A stretch of 64,000 nt of DNA from a virus: positions 19,943 through 83,942 of the IMG/VR virus record IMGVR_UViG_3300028399_000005. One strand, 5' to 3'. The position numbers were made by a program, and so were the translations under genes. Positions 42,923 to 51,664 of the stretch are shown piece after piece. Positions within the stretch are counted from its first letter, which is position 1. Every line of letters begins with the position of its first letter. The notes beneath the pieces were generated by a model. That model saw nothing but the letters and a program-made list of their open reading frames with translations. It was not told the DNA's origin and ran no database searches.

Positions 42923-43957
42923 TCAAAGATGTTCTTGCTTCTTGATTCGATCAGCGATGGGTATTAGTGCGCCGAACGCCATGGCGAAGTAGGTTTGCCA
43001 CGTAAATCCTAAAAAACCATTCTTTTCTTCGCTCCCAGCGCCAAACACGACGGCTTCTTGGACGGAGTAGCTCTTGAGCTCGCGCTCGATCACGTCGGTC
43101 GCCTGTGCGAGCTTCTGCCCAGCAAAGGCGCCGAGTTCGACCGAGCGAAGCGACGCCCCGCGATCGTTCAACCCCAGCGAAGGAACGAAGTAGCGCACGA
43201 TCTTCTCGGAAATAGGAAGACCAATGCCCAAGGCGTAGGTTCGCTGTATCTCCATGATCTTGGTGTTTAGCTCGACGGGACGGCCATACCCGCGGATGAC
43301 GACCGTCAGCGCCTTCATGCTCACGGTCGCCGTGAGGTTCACCGCCTGCACGCTCGTCCCGTTGTATGTCGTGGTGAACTCCGCCGAGGGGACGTAGTTA
43401 ATGCGGAAGTTCGCAATCACGGTAACATTGGTATTCGTAGGATCGACGGACTGGTCAATGATGAAGTCCATTGCGACCTCGACGGGCTCTTGGTTCACGA
43501 CAGCGACGGACGGGGACTGCCCCATGGTGTAGAGGTTGTACGCATACGTGCCAGTGTCATTCGCTACCGTGGCGAAGCTCGCGTCGAGCGTTGCGAGCCC
43601 GCTCTGGTAGAGCAAGAAAGCTCCCCGTTGCGACAAAAGCACATGCTCGAGCGTGAAATTGGTTATGGCGACACGCAACGTGTAGCCGTCGTCAGTTACT
43701 GCTTCGGCGCCGAGGAAGAACAAAGAATCGTTCGTGCTCACTTCGACTTGAAAGGCGTTGAGCTGGTTCGGATTGGCATAGTCTGGGCGCCCATCGTACG
43801 AGGCGAGCACGGAGTAGCTCGTGCCGTCCGTGAACACCCAGTTGTCGTTCACGTTGATCTTGACGATCTGGGCGCCTGCTCCCGCAAGGAGCGAGGTGCC
43901 CATGATCACCAATAAGAAGGCGAGTAGCCACAATTTGTTGAACTTTGAAATTGTCAT
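42923..43957 (-). CDS. secreted or membrane-anchored protein
   Basis: A 344-residue protein with a clear signal peptide (LWLLAFLLVIMGTSLLAGAG), a beta-rich exterior with several N-x-S/T sites, and a C-terminal hydrophobic segment (GFTWQTYFAMAFGALIPIAD) before a KKQEHL tail. It is exported and anchored in the membrane by its C-terminus. It could be a virion or host-surface protein, for example blocking superinfection, but no family is recognised. Confidence 0.6.
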   Translation of the reverse strand: MTISKFNKLWLLAFLLVIMGTSLLAGAGAQIVKINVNDNWVFTDGTSYSVLASYDGRPDYANPNQLNAFQVEVSTNDSLFFLGAEAVTDDGYTLRVAITNFTLEHVLLSQRGAFLLYQSGLATLDASFATVANDTGTYAYNLYTMGQSPSVAVVNQEPVEVAMDFIIDQSVDPTNTNVTVIANFRINYVPSAEFTTTYNGTSVQAVNLTATVSMKALTVVIRGYGRPVELNTKIMEIQRTYALGIGLPISEKIVRYFVPSLGLNDRGASLRSVELGAFAGQKLAQATDVIERELKSYSVQEAVVFGAGSEEKNGFLGFTWQTYFAMAFGALIPIADRIKKQEHL

Positions 43958-44030
43958 CGTTTATCTATTATGCTAATGAGAATATATTAAGTTATTTCTA
44001 ATTCACATATTGGAAATGTGCCCAAAATCG

Positions 44031-44711
44031 TTAATCAAAGTAATCGTTCTTGAGCTTTTCGATAAGAAGAGAGTCGAAGCGCTCCGTAAAGAACTCGAAG
44101 ATATTCCGCAAGCTGGTCGCAATGACGCTGTGCAACGGAGCATCCATCTTGCGCCAGAACGGTTTCTCATAGAACCACGCCATGTTGTACCTCATCGCTA
44201 CCTTCGAGAACAGATTGCCGTCTTGCGAAACGACGTTAAGTATTGAGTGATAATATGCTTGTTTGTGCGGAGAACCGCCGAGAATATGGACTCGATCGAA
44301 CTCTATGTAATAATTAACGTGGAGCGTTTTCTCCGAATATTTCGTCGGCATAGGGAAACCCGCAATGTACCCATAGTCGTTGATTAATTCGCATGGTACT
44401 GAGGCGACCTTAGGAACCACGATCACGTTTTCGGCATACTTTGAGACTTCTCTCGCTTGGTCAAGAACCTCGTCGATTTGTTCCTCGCGCTCGATGTCCC
44501 GCACAACGGCGTACTTCGGGCGCACGCGCTTGACAACGTTCAAGAAGCGCTCGTAGTCGTGGTTCTTGAAGTCCACGTCGACGAACTCGGGCTTGAACGA
44601 GCTCGGTATCGGGTGATCCTCGCGTATGCCAGGCAAGAAACCTATCTTTACCGCCATGCTATAGAAGGGCTCTTTGTGTGAGAAAATAAGATCGAGTTTT
44701 CTCTTTGGCAC
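44031..44711 (-). CDS. DUF6610-like TIM-barrel protein, possibly TGT/DpdA-related
   Basis: A 226-residue protein beginning at a GTG with AGGGGGGATAG in front. The body (KYAVVRDIER, then NVIVVPKVASVP, then VHILGGSPHKQAYYH) resembles proteins labelled DUF6610 in haloarchaeal viruses, which look like part of a TIM barrel related to transglycosylases. That resemblance is from memory and moderate. If right, the window has two 7-deazaguanine-type proteins. It lies at the end of the tail block, an unusual place. Confidence 0.4.
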   Translation of the reverse strand: MPKRKLDLIFSHKEPFYSMAVKIGFLPGIREDHPIPSSFKPEFVDVDFKNHDYERFLNVVKRVRPKYAVVRDIEREEQIDEVLDQAREVSKYAENVIVVPKVASVPCELINDYGYIAGFPMPTKYSEKTLHVNYYIEFDRVHILGGSPHKQAYYHSILNVVSQDGNLFSKVAMRYNMAWFYEKPFWRKMDAPLHSVIATSLRNIFEFFTERFDSLLIEKLKNDYFD

Positions 44712-44725
44712 CTATCCCCCCTCGA

Positions 44726-45358
44726 TTAGACGGAATATTTCGCAAGGACGGCGGAGCACTCCGCGCAGAAGTCAAGCACGGAGTCTATGTCCCCGACGTC
44801 GTAGAGTGGCTTGAACAGGCAGTCCGCGTTTGTGCAGTGCCCGTCGTTCAAGCCAGGGCGGGACAGCGCATTGAGCACGATGTGCGCCGTCTCGTGGCGC
44901 CAGAGTTTCACGATTTGCTCTTCCGTCAAGCCGTGCGTCGAGACGACGAGACCTCTGTTCTGCAAGTGCATCCCGAAAACGTCGACCCACTCGTGCAAGA
45001 ACCCCTCTCCGATCGAGAGATCCTTGATCGAGATCGGCGCTGTCAGTGGTCTGTTCGTCAGCACCGCCACCCGCCCCGAAAACGTAGGAAAAGCAGAGAC
45101 TACTTTTTCAAGTGCGTCGAGGACGAAGAGGCTCGCCTCGATCCGTTTCTCAGCGCCACGCTCGACGAACACGTATTGCGAGCGCCTGGCGAGCGGGTCT
45201 GTAGAGAAACCTTCGTGTTCGTCTTTTTCGGCGAACACGACGGGAAGCTCGTACGGGAGCACCCGCTCAATTTGTGCGAGCGCATGGTTCGGCGTGGCGA
45301 GAATTGCGTCGATCGTTGTTTTCGGGATCGCTGGGTCATGAAGCAACCATAGTTTCAT
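44726..45358 (-). CDS. archaemetzincin-like zinc metalloprotease
   Basis: A 210-residue protein. The C-terminal third has the active-site HETAHIVLN and then HCTNADCLF and FCAECS, resembling the HExxH plus CxxxxC and CxxC set of archaemetzincins, with the third His ligand less clear. It overlaps the fibre gene by 23 nt and ends the tail operon, so it may cut host surface protein during entry or release (inference). Confidence 0.6.
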   Translation of the reverse strand: MKLWLLHDPAIPKTTIDAILATPNHALAQIERVLPYELPVVFAEKDEHEGFSTDPLARRSQYVFVERGAEKRIEASLFVLDALEKVVSAFPTFSGRVAVLTNRPLTAPISIKDLSIGEGFLHEWVDVFGMHLQNRGLVVSTHGLTEEQIVKLWRHETAHIVLNALSRPGLNDGHCTNADCLFKPLYDVGDIDSVLDFCAECSAVLAKYSV

Positions 45359-47447
45359 TCTTTATCATTCCTTTCATTTTTCTGTTCTCGATTTCGAGTG
45401 CGAGAAGGCGCAGTTCGAGCTCGTGGACTCGGTTCATGAGCAAGGCGACGTCCGTGCCTACGTTCGCCATGACGGGGACGGAGACGTGGCGTCGTTCATG
45501 CGGGCGGATTTGCTTCCGCAAGACGTCAAGAAGCGGGTTCCCAGAGAACGAAGTGTGCGAAACATCATAGTAAAGATAATCAGAGGCGACTATATAGAGA
45601 TGATAGTTCGTTGTGCTCGTATTCCCTATAAGGCCCAGACCGTCGTTAATCGAGTATAAATAATAATTTGCAGTGGTACCTCCTTCCGCAGACATTTCTA
45701 TTACCGCGGAAGTAGATGGCCAATGGCGGAAGCGCAAGTCATTCGATCCAGACCTATCCCAGACGACGTAGGTTCCGTCCCCGTTGAAAATTAAGTCCGT
45801 CCCATTGACAAACTGCATCGATGTTGCTGATAGGGTAATCATATCTGTCCCAGAGGTATTCTGGAATCCCGTCAGACCTCTGATTCTTTGCGTATTCGCA
45901 TCAATCAGCCCATAGAAACGAGACGTAGTAGAGTCCCTGTCAAAACCCATGTGGACGTAAGTAGTTGTAGCATTGAATGTAGCAATTAATAACTCGTTGT
46001 CATAGATCGAATTGTTGAAGTTAATTATACTGGCGTTCTTCCAACTCCCAGCGCCAGCGTTTGCATAGCTCCCGACCATGAAGAGACCCCCGCCATAAGT
46101 GTTGTCGTTGTGCTCTCCGAGTAGGATTCCCGTGTTGTTATTCCCCGCTTGAGTATAGTCTGGGGCTGTCGTGATGAGCACCATTGGGGCGTACGTCCCC
46201 GTCTGGTTCTGGAAGTAGAACGTAGTGTGGCCGTCGCCCAGATAGATCTTGTCTTTGTTAGCGTCAGTACCGCTATTGGTTCTCACAAGTTGTAAGTCCT
46301 CATCGTAGGAACCTATTACCCCGCTATTGACGATGACTCGCTTGTCGAAGTAGAATCTTGCTCTGTCCGTATAGAAATGACACCACGAAGCGTTTCGAGG
46401 GCCAATATTGACATACCCATAAGTAGTCTGAACCAGCAACGCCCCGCTTGTTAGACCAATATTTACTCTCGAAGTCGATGACGGAACGGCGGGAGCGGTG
46501 TCCATTGATATATAGCCGACATCAACGATGTTCCCGCTCGTGTCTATCTGGAATTTCCACGCGCTGGCGGTACTGTTCCAAATTCCAAATAAAATATTTG
46601 ATGCGGGCTTGTACATCCAATAAATCTTGTCATATCCACTCGGTGCGAACCGTAACTGGTCTTGAGATGCTGTCGTTTGCAAATAACTTGTTAGCCGAAG
46701 GCTCCAATCGTCCAGATCGAAGTAAGCGCCTTCCGTGATGTCGGCATGCGTGGTCGGCGCACCCGCACTGTTGATCTTCCCAAATGAGATCCTTCTGTTA
46801 GCTTGGTTCGGGCCGTAGATCATGGTCGCCCAATCACCCGTCGTTCCCGAGGAATTCCAAAGCATAATCCCATAAGAGACGTTCCCGCCAGTGTCATAGA
46901 CAGCGATTCTATGGTCGAATGTGTCCCCAGCGTTGTTGTTGAGAAGAATTGTCTTTGCATCTCTTAAAACGTAATTATTAAGATATGCGTCTCTCAAGAA
47001 GTGTATTGTAAAATCGCTCGCTTGAAGCTTGAAGATGTCGGTACTCCCAAAGCGAAAGATAAGGTCTTTTAGTACGCCCGCGCCAGCAAGCCACTGGCTC
47101 ACGACCCATGCGTCAATTGTGTAACTATACCCTACATCGAAATATGAAAGATCCCCGCTCGACGCTCCCGTTTTCTTGAAAACTCGAAGGCTTCTAACAC
47201 TACGAGAGATAGCCGAAGAGTCCGCATCGAGATCGTAATATCCGCCGTTTTCAACAGCGTACCCGCTCATGTTGAGATTCTGTGTGGCGATGTGGTTCCC
47301 GAGGTTGTCCACGGAGCCACTTTGCACGAAGTTGATTACTTCGTTGATCTTGTTGATGATCTCGTTGATTTTCTGCTTTTTCTGCCCGTCGCTCGTGTGG
47401 TGCCCGTCCCACCACGCCTGGACTTGCGAGAGCGTCGCAATGGACAT
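45336..47447 (-). CDS. tail fibre / receptor-binding protein
   Basis: A 703-residue protein. The N-terminus is helical and coiled (KINEIINKINEVINFVQ), the body is beta-rich with Gly, Ser and Asn repeats, and the C-terminus has a helical tail (VHELELRLLALEIENRKMKG), as in trimeric tail fibres. It follows a GAGGTGATT ribosome site. As the largest fibre it probably sets host range. Confidence 0.75.
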   Translation of the reverse strand: MSIATLSQVQAWWDGHHTSDGQKKQKINEIINKINEVINFVQSGSVDNLGNHIATQNLNMSGYAVENGGYYDLDADSSAISRSVRSLRVFKKTGASSGDLSYFDVGYSYTIDAWVVSQWLAGAGVLKDLIFRFGSTDIFKLQASDFTIHFLRDAYLNNYVLRDAKTILLNNNAGDTFDHRIAVYDTGGNVSYGIMLWNSSGTTGDWATMIYGPNQANRRISFGKINSAGAPTTHADITEGAYFDLDDWSLRLTSYLQTTASQDQLRFAPSGYDKIYWMYKPASNILFGIWNSTASAWKFQIDTSGNIVDVGYISMDTAPAVPSSTSRVNIGLTSGALLVQTTYGYVNIGPRNASWCHFYTDRARFYFDKRVIVNSGVIGSYDEDLQLVRTNSGTDANKDKIYLGDGHTTFYFQNQTGTYAPMVLITTAPDYTQAGNNNTGILLGEHNDNTYGGGLFMVGSYANAGAGSWKNASIINFNNSIYDNELLIATFNATTTYVHMGFDRDSTTSRFYGLIDANTQRIRGLTGFQNTSGTDMITLSATSMQFVNGTDLIFNGDGTYVVWDRSGSNDLRFRHWPSTSAVIEMSAEGGTTANYYLYSINDGLGLIGNTSTTNYHLYIVASDYLYYDVSHTSFSGNPLLDVLRKQIRPHERRHVSVPVMANVGTDVALLMNRVHELELRLLALEIENRKMKGMIKNETMVAS

Positions 47448-47461
47448 TCCGAATCACCTCG

Positions 47462-47857
47462 TTACTTTTCTTGCTTCTGCCCTTCCGTTTGCTTCTTCGC
47501 CTCTTGCTGGGCTTGTTTGATCGCCTGCCCACGCCCGTAGGACACCGCCCGCTCGAAGAGCGCTGGGTGCACGTGGTTGTGGACGCGTTGCTTTGTTTCC
47601 GTTGCGAGTCTAAAGAGCTCGCTGGTCTGCGTTTTCAAGGTCTCGAGCTCCTCGCTTATGAGGTCGAAGTTCATGCCGAGCGATCGTTGCATTTCTTGCA
47701 CGCTCTGAGCGAGTTGCAAGACTTGCTCGCCGAGCGTGGTTACGTTTTTCTCGAGTTCGGCGATCCTTTCACGGATGGGTTTTTCTTGTTGCGGGGGTTT
47801 CCCGTTCTGGTTTTCTTCTTGGCGCAATTTCTGCGTTTTTTGTTGTTTCTGAGACAT
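47462..47857 (-). CDS. coiled-coil tail protein
   Basis: A 131-residue protein: a Gln/Lys-rich N-terminus, a long heptad coiled coil (IAELEKNVTTLGEQVLQLAQ), and a Gln-rich C-terminus. It sits between two fibre genes and may form a trimeric neck or fibre chaperone. Confidence 0.55.
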   Translation of the reverse strand: MSQKQQKTQKLRQEENQNGKPPQQEKPIRERIAELEKNVTTLGEQVLQLAQSVQEMQRSLGMNFDLISEELETLKTQTSELFRLATETKQRVHNHVHPALFERAVSYGRGQAIKQAQQEAKKQTEGQKQEK

Positions 47858-47890
47858 TCTTATATCACTTCCTCTTTATTGATTGAGTAT

Positions 47891-49318
47891 TTAGTTATAC
47901 ATTAAGGCGGTCTCTATCCGCCCCGAGATCGAGACTGGCCCGTCAGCGTAAGTTGCTCGTAGGTAGAGTTCGATCTTGAACGTCCCGTCGCCGAAGGAGA
48001 CGTTGTTGAAGAACTCGTCGTAAAGCCCCGTTGCGCTCACGCTCTTGTAGCCCGAGTCATAGACGTTCGACCCGCTCGTGATGACGACTCGGTACTCTGT
48101 CGTTCCGCCCACGGCGTCCACGGCTGTGATGTTCACCCGAACCGTGATCCAGTAATCGCTCCGAGTGAAAACGGTTTGGAAAAGCCCCGTGGTGTTCACG
48201 ACGGCGACGCTTTGTACATCAGCACCGATCCCAGTGCTCTTCGAGGCGGTGATCGTCGACCCAGGCCCCATGAAGAGGATCGCTCGCCATTCTTGGACGG
48301 TCTTGCCCGAGCTATCGAGTGTTACGTCGCCGAGAAGGGACTTGTTCTTCCACTTCGATGTTGCGCCGTCGTAGAACAAGAGCTGGTTCGCCGAGGGCGA
48401 GGCAATGTCCACGTCTGGGTGGTCGGTGCTCGCAAGGTTGTGTTGCTGGTTGTGATGATCGTTCGCCCCGATCCCCGTGAGGCTCGAGTGAGCGACGGTT
48501 CCCGACCCATCGACGCCGTCGTGTGCGTGGGCTTTCGGATGATGGTCGTCCGTCCCAATGCCAGAAAGCGACGAGTGCGCTACTTTCTTCGAGTTCGTGC
48601 CGTCATGGTCGTGCCCGCCCACGGAGTCGAAGGACAGCTTGCTTTCGGCAATGCCTGCGGACGCGTTCACGTGCGAGTCCGAGATCGCCCCGCTTGCGAT
48701 CTTTGTCGAGTCCACTGCCCCGCTCGCAAGCTCGGCGTTGCCGACCGCCCCGCTCGCTATCTTCGTGGCGTCCACGGCGTCGTTCGCGATCTTTGCCGTC
48801 GTTACGGCGCCGTCGGCGATCGCTGACGTCCTTACCGCGCTTGCCTTGATCCGTTCCGCCACGATCGTGGACATGAAGATCCTACAGTCTCGAATGTCGG
48901 ACGACGAGATAGAAGTCGTTGTCGGCGTGAGAAGGATCGTTGCGAGCAAGACGGTGTTCTCGGGAAGGTCTGGGGGGACGGGGTTTGCCGACTCCGTGCC
49001 TTGGATCACCGCGCCGTTCGGGTTCGTGCTGTTTATCACGATGATGTCGTATCGGTTGTCCGTGGTCGGCGCCGTGAGCGTGAGCTGTTGCTGTGTTGTG
49101 ATTTCGAGCACCGTCCCGTCGGCGAGCTGGGCTTTCCCCGTGCCGATAAGGACGGTCATGTCCGCTGGGCTGTTCGGCGAGACGGCGAGCTCGTTCGCAT
49201 AGCCGTAGATGACGCCGTTCCCATAGTTTCGGGCGAGCATGGCGTTTATGTACGCGTCCATGACGACGTCGTCCCTATCGTATTCGAAGCCCTTTGTCCA
49301 AAGCGTTCCCGTAGGCAT
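47891..49318 (-). CDS. tail/baseplate fibre protein with His-rich repeats
   Basis: A 475-residue protein. After a baseplate-like N-terminal domain come repeats of the form ATKIASGAV and KIANDAV (residues about 170-215), then HDHDGTNSKKVAHSSL and related HDG-type repeats typical of viral fibre shafts; the C-terminus is a beta domain. It probably links the baseplate to the fibres. Confidence 0.75.
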   Translation of the reverse strand: MPTGTLWTKGFEYDRDDVVMDAYINAMLARNYGNGVIYGYANELAVSPNSPADMTVLIGTGKAQLADGTVLEITTQQQLTLTAPTTDNRYDIIVINSTNPNGAVIQGTESANPVPPDLPENTVLLATILLTPTTTSISSSDIRDCRIFMSTIVAERIKASAVRTSAIADGAVTTAKIANDAVDATKIASGAVGNAELASGAVDSTKIASGAISDSHVNASAGIAESKLSFDSVGGHDHDGTNSKKVAHSSLSGIGTDDHHPKAHAHDGVDGSGTVAHSSLTGIGANDHHNQQHNLASTDHPDVDIASPSANQLLFYDGATSKWKNKSLLGDVTLDSSGKTVQEWRAILFMGPGSTITASKSTGIGADVQSVAVVNTTGLFQTVFTRSDYWITVRVNITAVDAVGGTTEYRVVITSGSNVYDSGYKSVSATGLYDEFFNNVSFGDGTFKIELYLRATYADGPVSISGRIETALMYN

Positions 49319-49320
49319 TG

Positions 49321-49494
49321 CTACTCATCTCCGTTCTTGTCGCTGTTGCAGGCGTGAGGCTCTATTCTCAACATGATCTTTTTCGAACCGAGATAGTTTA
49401 GTCCTTCTCGGATGTGCAAGTTTGCGTTGCATTGCTCGCATTTTGCGAATATTTCTACCCGTATTTCGGTCTTTTTCTCCAATGAGAACATCAT
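49321..49494 (-). CDS. 57-aa zinc-knuckle protein
   Basis: A short protein with KCEQCNANL and HAC. The ATG at 49494 overlaps the upstream stop, with GGTGG nearby. Unknown, in the tail operon. Confidence 0.45.
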   Translation of the reverse strand: MMFSLEKKTEIRVEIFAKCEQCNANLHIREGLNYLGSKKIMLRIEPHACNSDKNGDE

Positions 49495-49622
49495 GTGAAC
49501 CACCTTTCCACTGCGAGTCTGAACAAGACGTAGAGCAACGCTATCATTACCGCCGAGGCAAAAATCGGCGTTAGCTCGTTGAAATCGTCTTGCCAGCTTT
49601 CTTTTTTGTTGCTTTCTTTCAT
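49491..49622 (-). CDS. 43-aa single-span membrane protein
   Basis: The start at 49622 follows AGGTGG. The product has a charged N-terminus (MKESNKKESWQDDFNELT) and one membrane helix (PIFASAVMIALLYVLFRLAV), then ERWFT. It overlaps the 57-aa gene by ATGA. A small membrane protein inside a tail operon may be holin-like, but that is not shown. Confidence 0.5.
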   Translation of the reverse strand: MKESNKKESWQDDFNELTPIFASAVMIALLYVLFRLAVERWFT

Positions 49623-49630
49623 GAAACCAC

Positions 49631-51205
49631 CTATTTGTTTTCGAACTTGATCGTGATCGTGAGGCGCAGTTCCTCACTGCTCGATTTCACGAGGTCGGCG
49701 ATCACCGCCCTGGCGATCATTGTTCCCGAACCGCCCGTTGTCGAGTTGAAAAGACCGACTTCTCGCAGAGTGCCGACGCCTTCGCTCGCAAGGAGCGTCG
49801 AGACGTACTTTACTTCCCCAGCGGTCGCCGTCGCTTGCGGGTAGCCCGCGTCGAGGGCTTTACGTGCGATCTCGTTCCCGAGCGCCGTGTCCGTTTGTTG
49901 CACGGGGGTGTTGTTGTCCCCCACGGCGATAGCGTTCGGCTCCGTGGGCGGGGTGAGATTTGCGAACCGATCGCGGATCAAGTTCAAGCCAGTATCTACT
50001 ATTGTCATGCTATACACACCTACTTGTTCGAAGTTTGTTTGCACGAGGTTCTCGATCTTGGCGCTCTCTATCAAGAAGTTCGTTTCTATGAGGGAAGCGC
50101 CAGAGACCGTCCGTCGCTCGATCGTGAGTGTAGCGCTCACGGCGACGGTCTCGAGGACGTCTTCGAGTTTCGTCGGGGTAACGCTCGAATCTCTGTCCCG
50201 TGCGTCCACGCTCGAGAGACGCTCGATTTCTTGGGCGAGGATGTCCGCAACGCTCATGGACAGCTCCGCCATTTCGAGCACGGTCGTGAACGGCGAGAAG
50301 TAGTGCTTCGTGGCGATGATTAAGTATTGAGCGTTCGAGATCCCCTCGCTCGCCACGGTTACGCGGACGATCTGCCCAGGCTTTAAGTCCTCGTAGCCGA
50401 GCAGTTTCACGACGCCCCGCTCAATGGGGTTCTTTGTCTTGCGGAGCTCGTAGTCCGCCCGTTGGATCGCTTCGTCGATCGTCTCTATCGAAGGGTCTCG
50501 AATCTCGTACTCGATGGCGCCGTATTTTGCCACGCTGTCCCCGTCCCGCCTCACGATGTAGATCCCGCCCGACCCGTCTGGTTGCTTCGGCTTTCCAAAA
50601 ACGTGGATGACGTTCTTCATGCGCGTTCCGTCGCTCGGAAACTCGTAGCCGATGAACCCCGCCGTGGTGCCGTAGATAAGCGTCTTCCCGCTGTCGGAGT
50701 ACCCCTCGGGTTCGAAGTGTAGGTCTTTGTTCTCGTCGACGTACCACGTGTAGCCCTCGGATTTGGCAAGCCTTTTGATAGCGCTCGCCACGCTCTCGCC
50801 TTGGATTGTAAACGTCGAATAGACGAAGCTCGTTGCCTGGACGTTCGTTGCGGTGAGCTCTGGGACGTAGTTCGTGATGAGGTCTTGCACGATCTGCGAA
50901 GCGGTCTGGGACGAATATGTCTTCGTTACGAGGCGGGAAAAAACGAGCGCCGAGTAGTCCCTTCCCTCGAGCAAGATGATCTTGTTTTCTTGCTTCGAGA
51001 AACGTTCGAGAAAGCCCCGAATGATCGTCGTGCCGTTCCGTTCGAGCTTAATGTCGTCCTTATAAGCGAGCGAAGAAAAAAGCGTCCCGTCCGTGTCGAT
51101 GACGACGATTTTGAACTCGCCCATGCCGTTCGTTACGATTTTGCGCACTTCGAACGAGTCGATCCGTCCTTTTGCCACGGAGTTGATGTAGAGCGTCAAT
51201 ACCAT
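49631..51205 (-). CDS. baseplate hub / tail protein (gpD-like)
   Basis: A 524-residue protein. The first 300 residues (IRGFLERFSKQENKIILLEG, then VASAIKRLAKSEGYTWYVDE) have the pattern of late-control gpD/gp27-type hub proteins. The C-terminal part (ALGNEIARKALDAGYPQATA, then LREVGLFNSTTGGSGTMIAR) resembles the tail proteins that attach fibres. It follows the distal tail gene in the expected order. Confidence 0.7.
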   Translation of the reverse strand: MVLTLYINSVAKGRIDSFEVRKIVTNGMGEFKIVVIDTDGTLFSSLAYKDDIKLERNGTTIIRGFLERFSKQENKIILLEGRDYSALVFSRLVTKTYSSQTASQIVQDLITNYVPELTATNVQATSFVYSTFTIQGESVASAIKRLAKSEGYTWYVDENKDLHFEPEGYSDSGKTLIYGTTAGFIGYEFPSDGTRMKNVIHVFGKPKQPDGSGGIYIVRRDGDSVAKYGAIEYEIRDPSIETIDEAIQRADYELRKTKNPIERGVVKLLGYEDLKPGQIVRVTVASEGISNAQYLIIATKHYFSPFTTVLEMAELSMSVADILAQEIERLSSVDARDRDSSVTPTKLEDVLETVAVSATLTIERRTVSGASLIETNFLIESAKIENLVQTNFEQVGVYSMTIVDTGLNLIRDRFANLTPPTEPNAIAVGDNNTPVQQTDTALGNEIARKALDAGYPQATATAGEVKYVSTLLASEGVGTLREVGLFNSTTGGSGTMIARAVIADLVKSSSEELRLTITIKFENK

Positions 51206-51222
51206 TGTTTTTTCTCACCCGT

Positions 51223-51663
51223 TTACGGCGGTAGTGTGCCGATCTTGAAACCGAGCTGGAAATAGACCTCATCGGTCATTCCTTCGCCCATGTCGAACGT
51301 TATTTTCCCGACAACGCCTTGGAACGTCCTCGTAACGTCGGGAAATTGAAGTTCAAGGCTCATGAGCCCGTCGTCCTCAGTCCCACGATATTTATGCAAG
51401 TTGCTTATGAGCGTGAATACTTGTTGTTGCACGGGCGTGATTCCCAACCCGTCGTAGTCGCCCGTCTTCATGTAGCCCTCGATTTGAAGAGTCTCGACAG
51501 ATCGCCCGACCGATATAACCATGGCGTTGTTAGCCCCAGGATTCGGTGTTTGTTTCACATCGATGTCTATAGTCGGCTTGACGAGTTTTATTGTATTGAA
51601 GTAAGCTGTGTACTGCCCGCCAGAGAATGAGAACGTCAGTTTTCCTCTGTATTCATCTACCAT
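51223..51663 (-). CDS. distal tail-like protein
   Basis: A 146-residue, beta-rich protein between the tape measure and the hub, the usual place for a distal tail protein. No diagnostic motif; the assignment is by position and size. It begins 2 nt after the tape measure stop. Confidence 0.5.
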   Translation of the reverse strand: MVDEYRGKLTFSFSGGQYTAYFNTIKLVKPTIDIDVKQTPNPGANNAMVISVGRSVETLQIEGYMKTGDYDGLGITPVQQQVFTLISNLHKYRGTEDDGLMSLELQFPDVTRTFQGVVGKITFDMGEGMTDEVYFQLGFKIGTLPP

Positions 51664-51664
51664 C

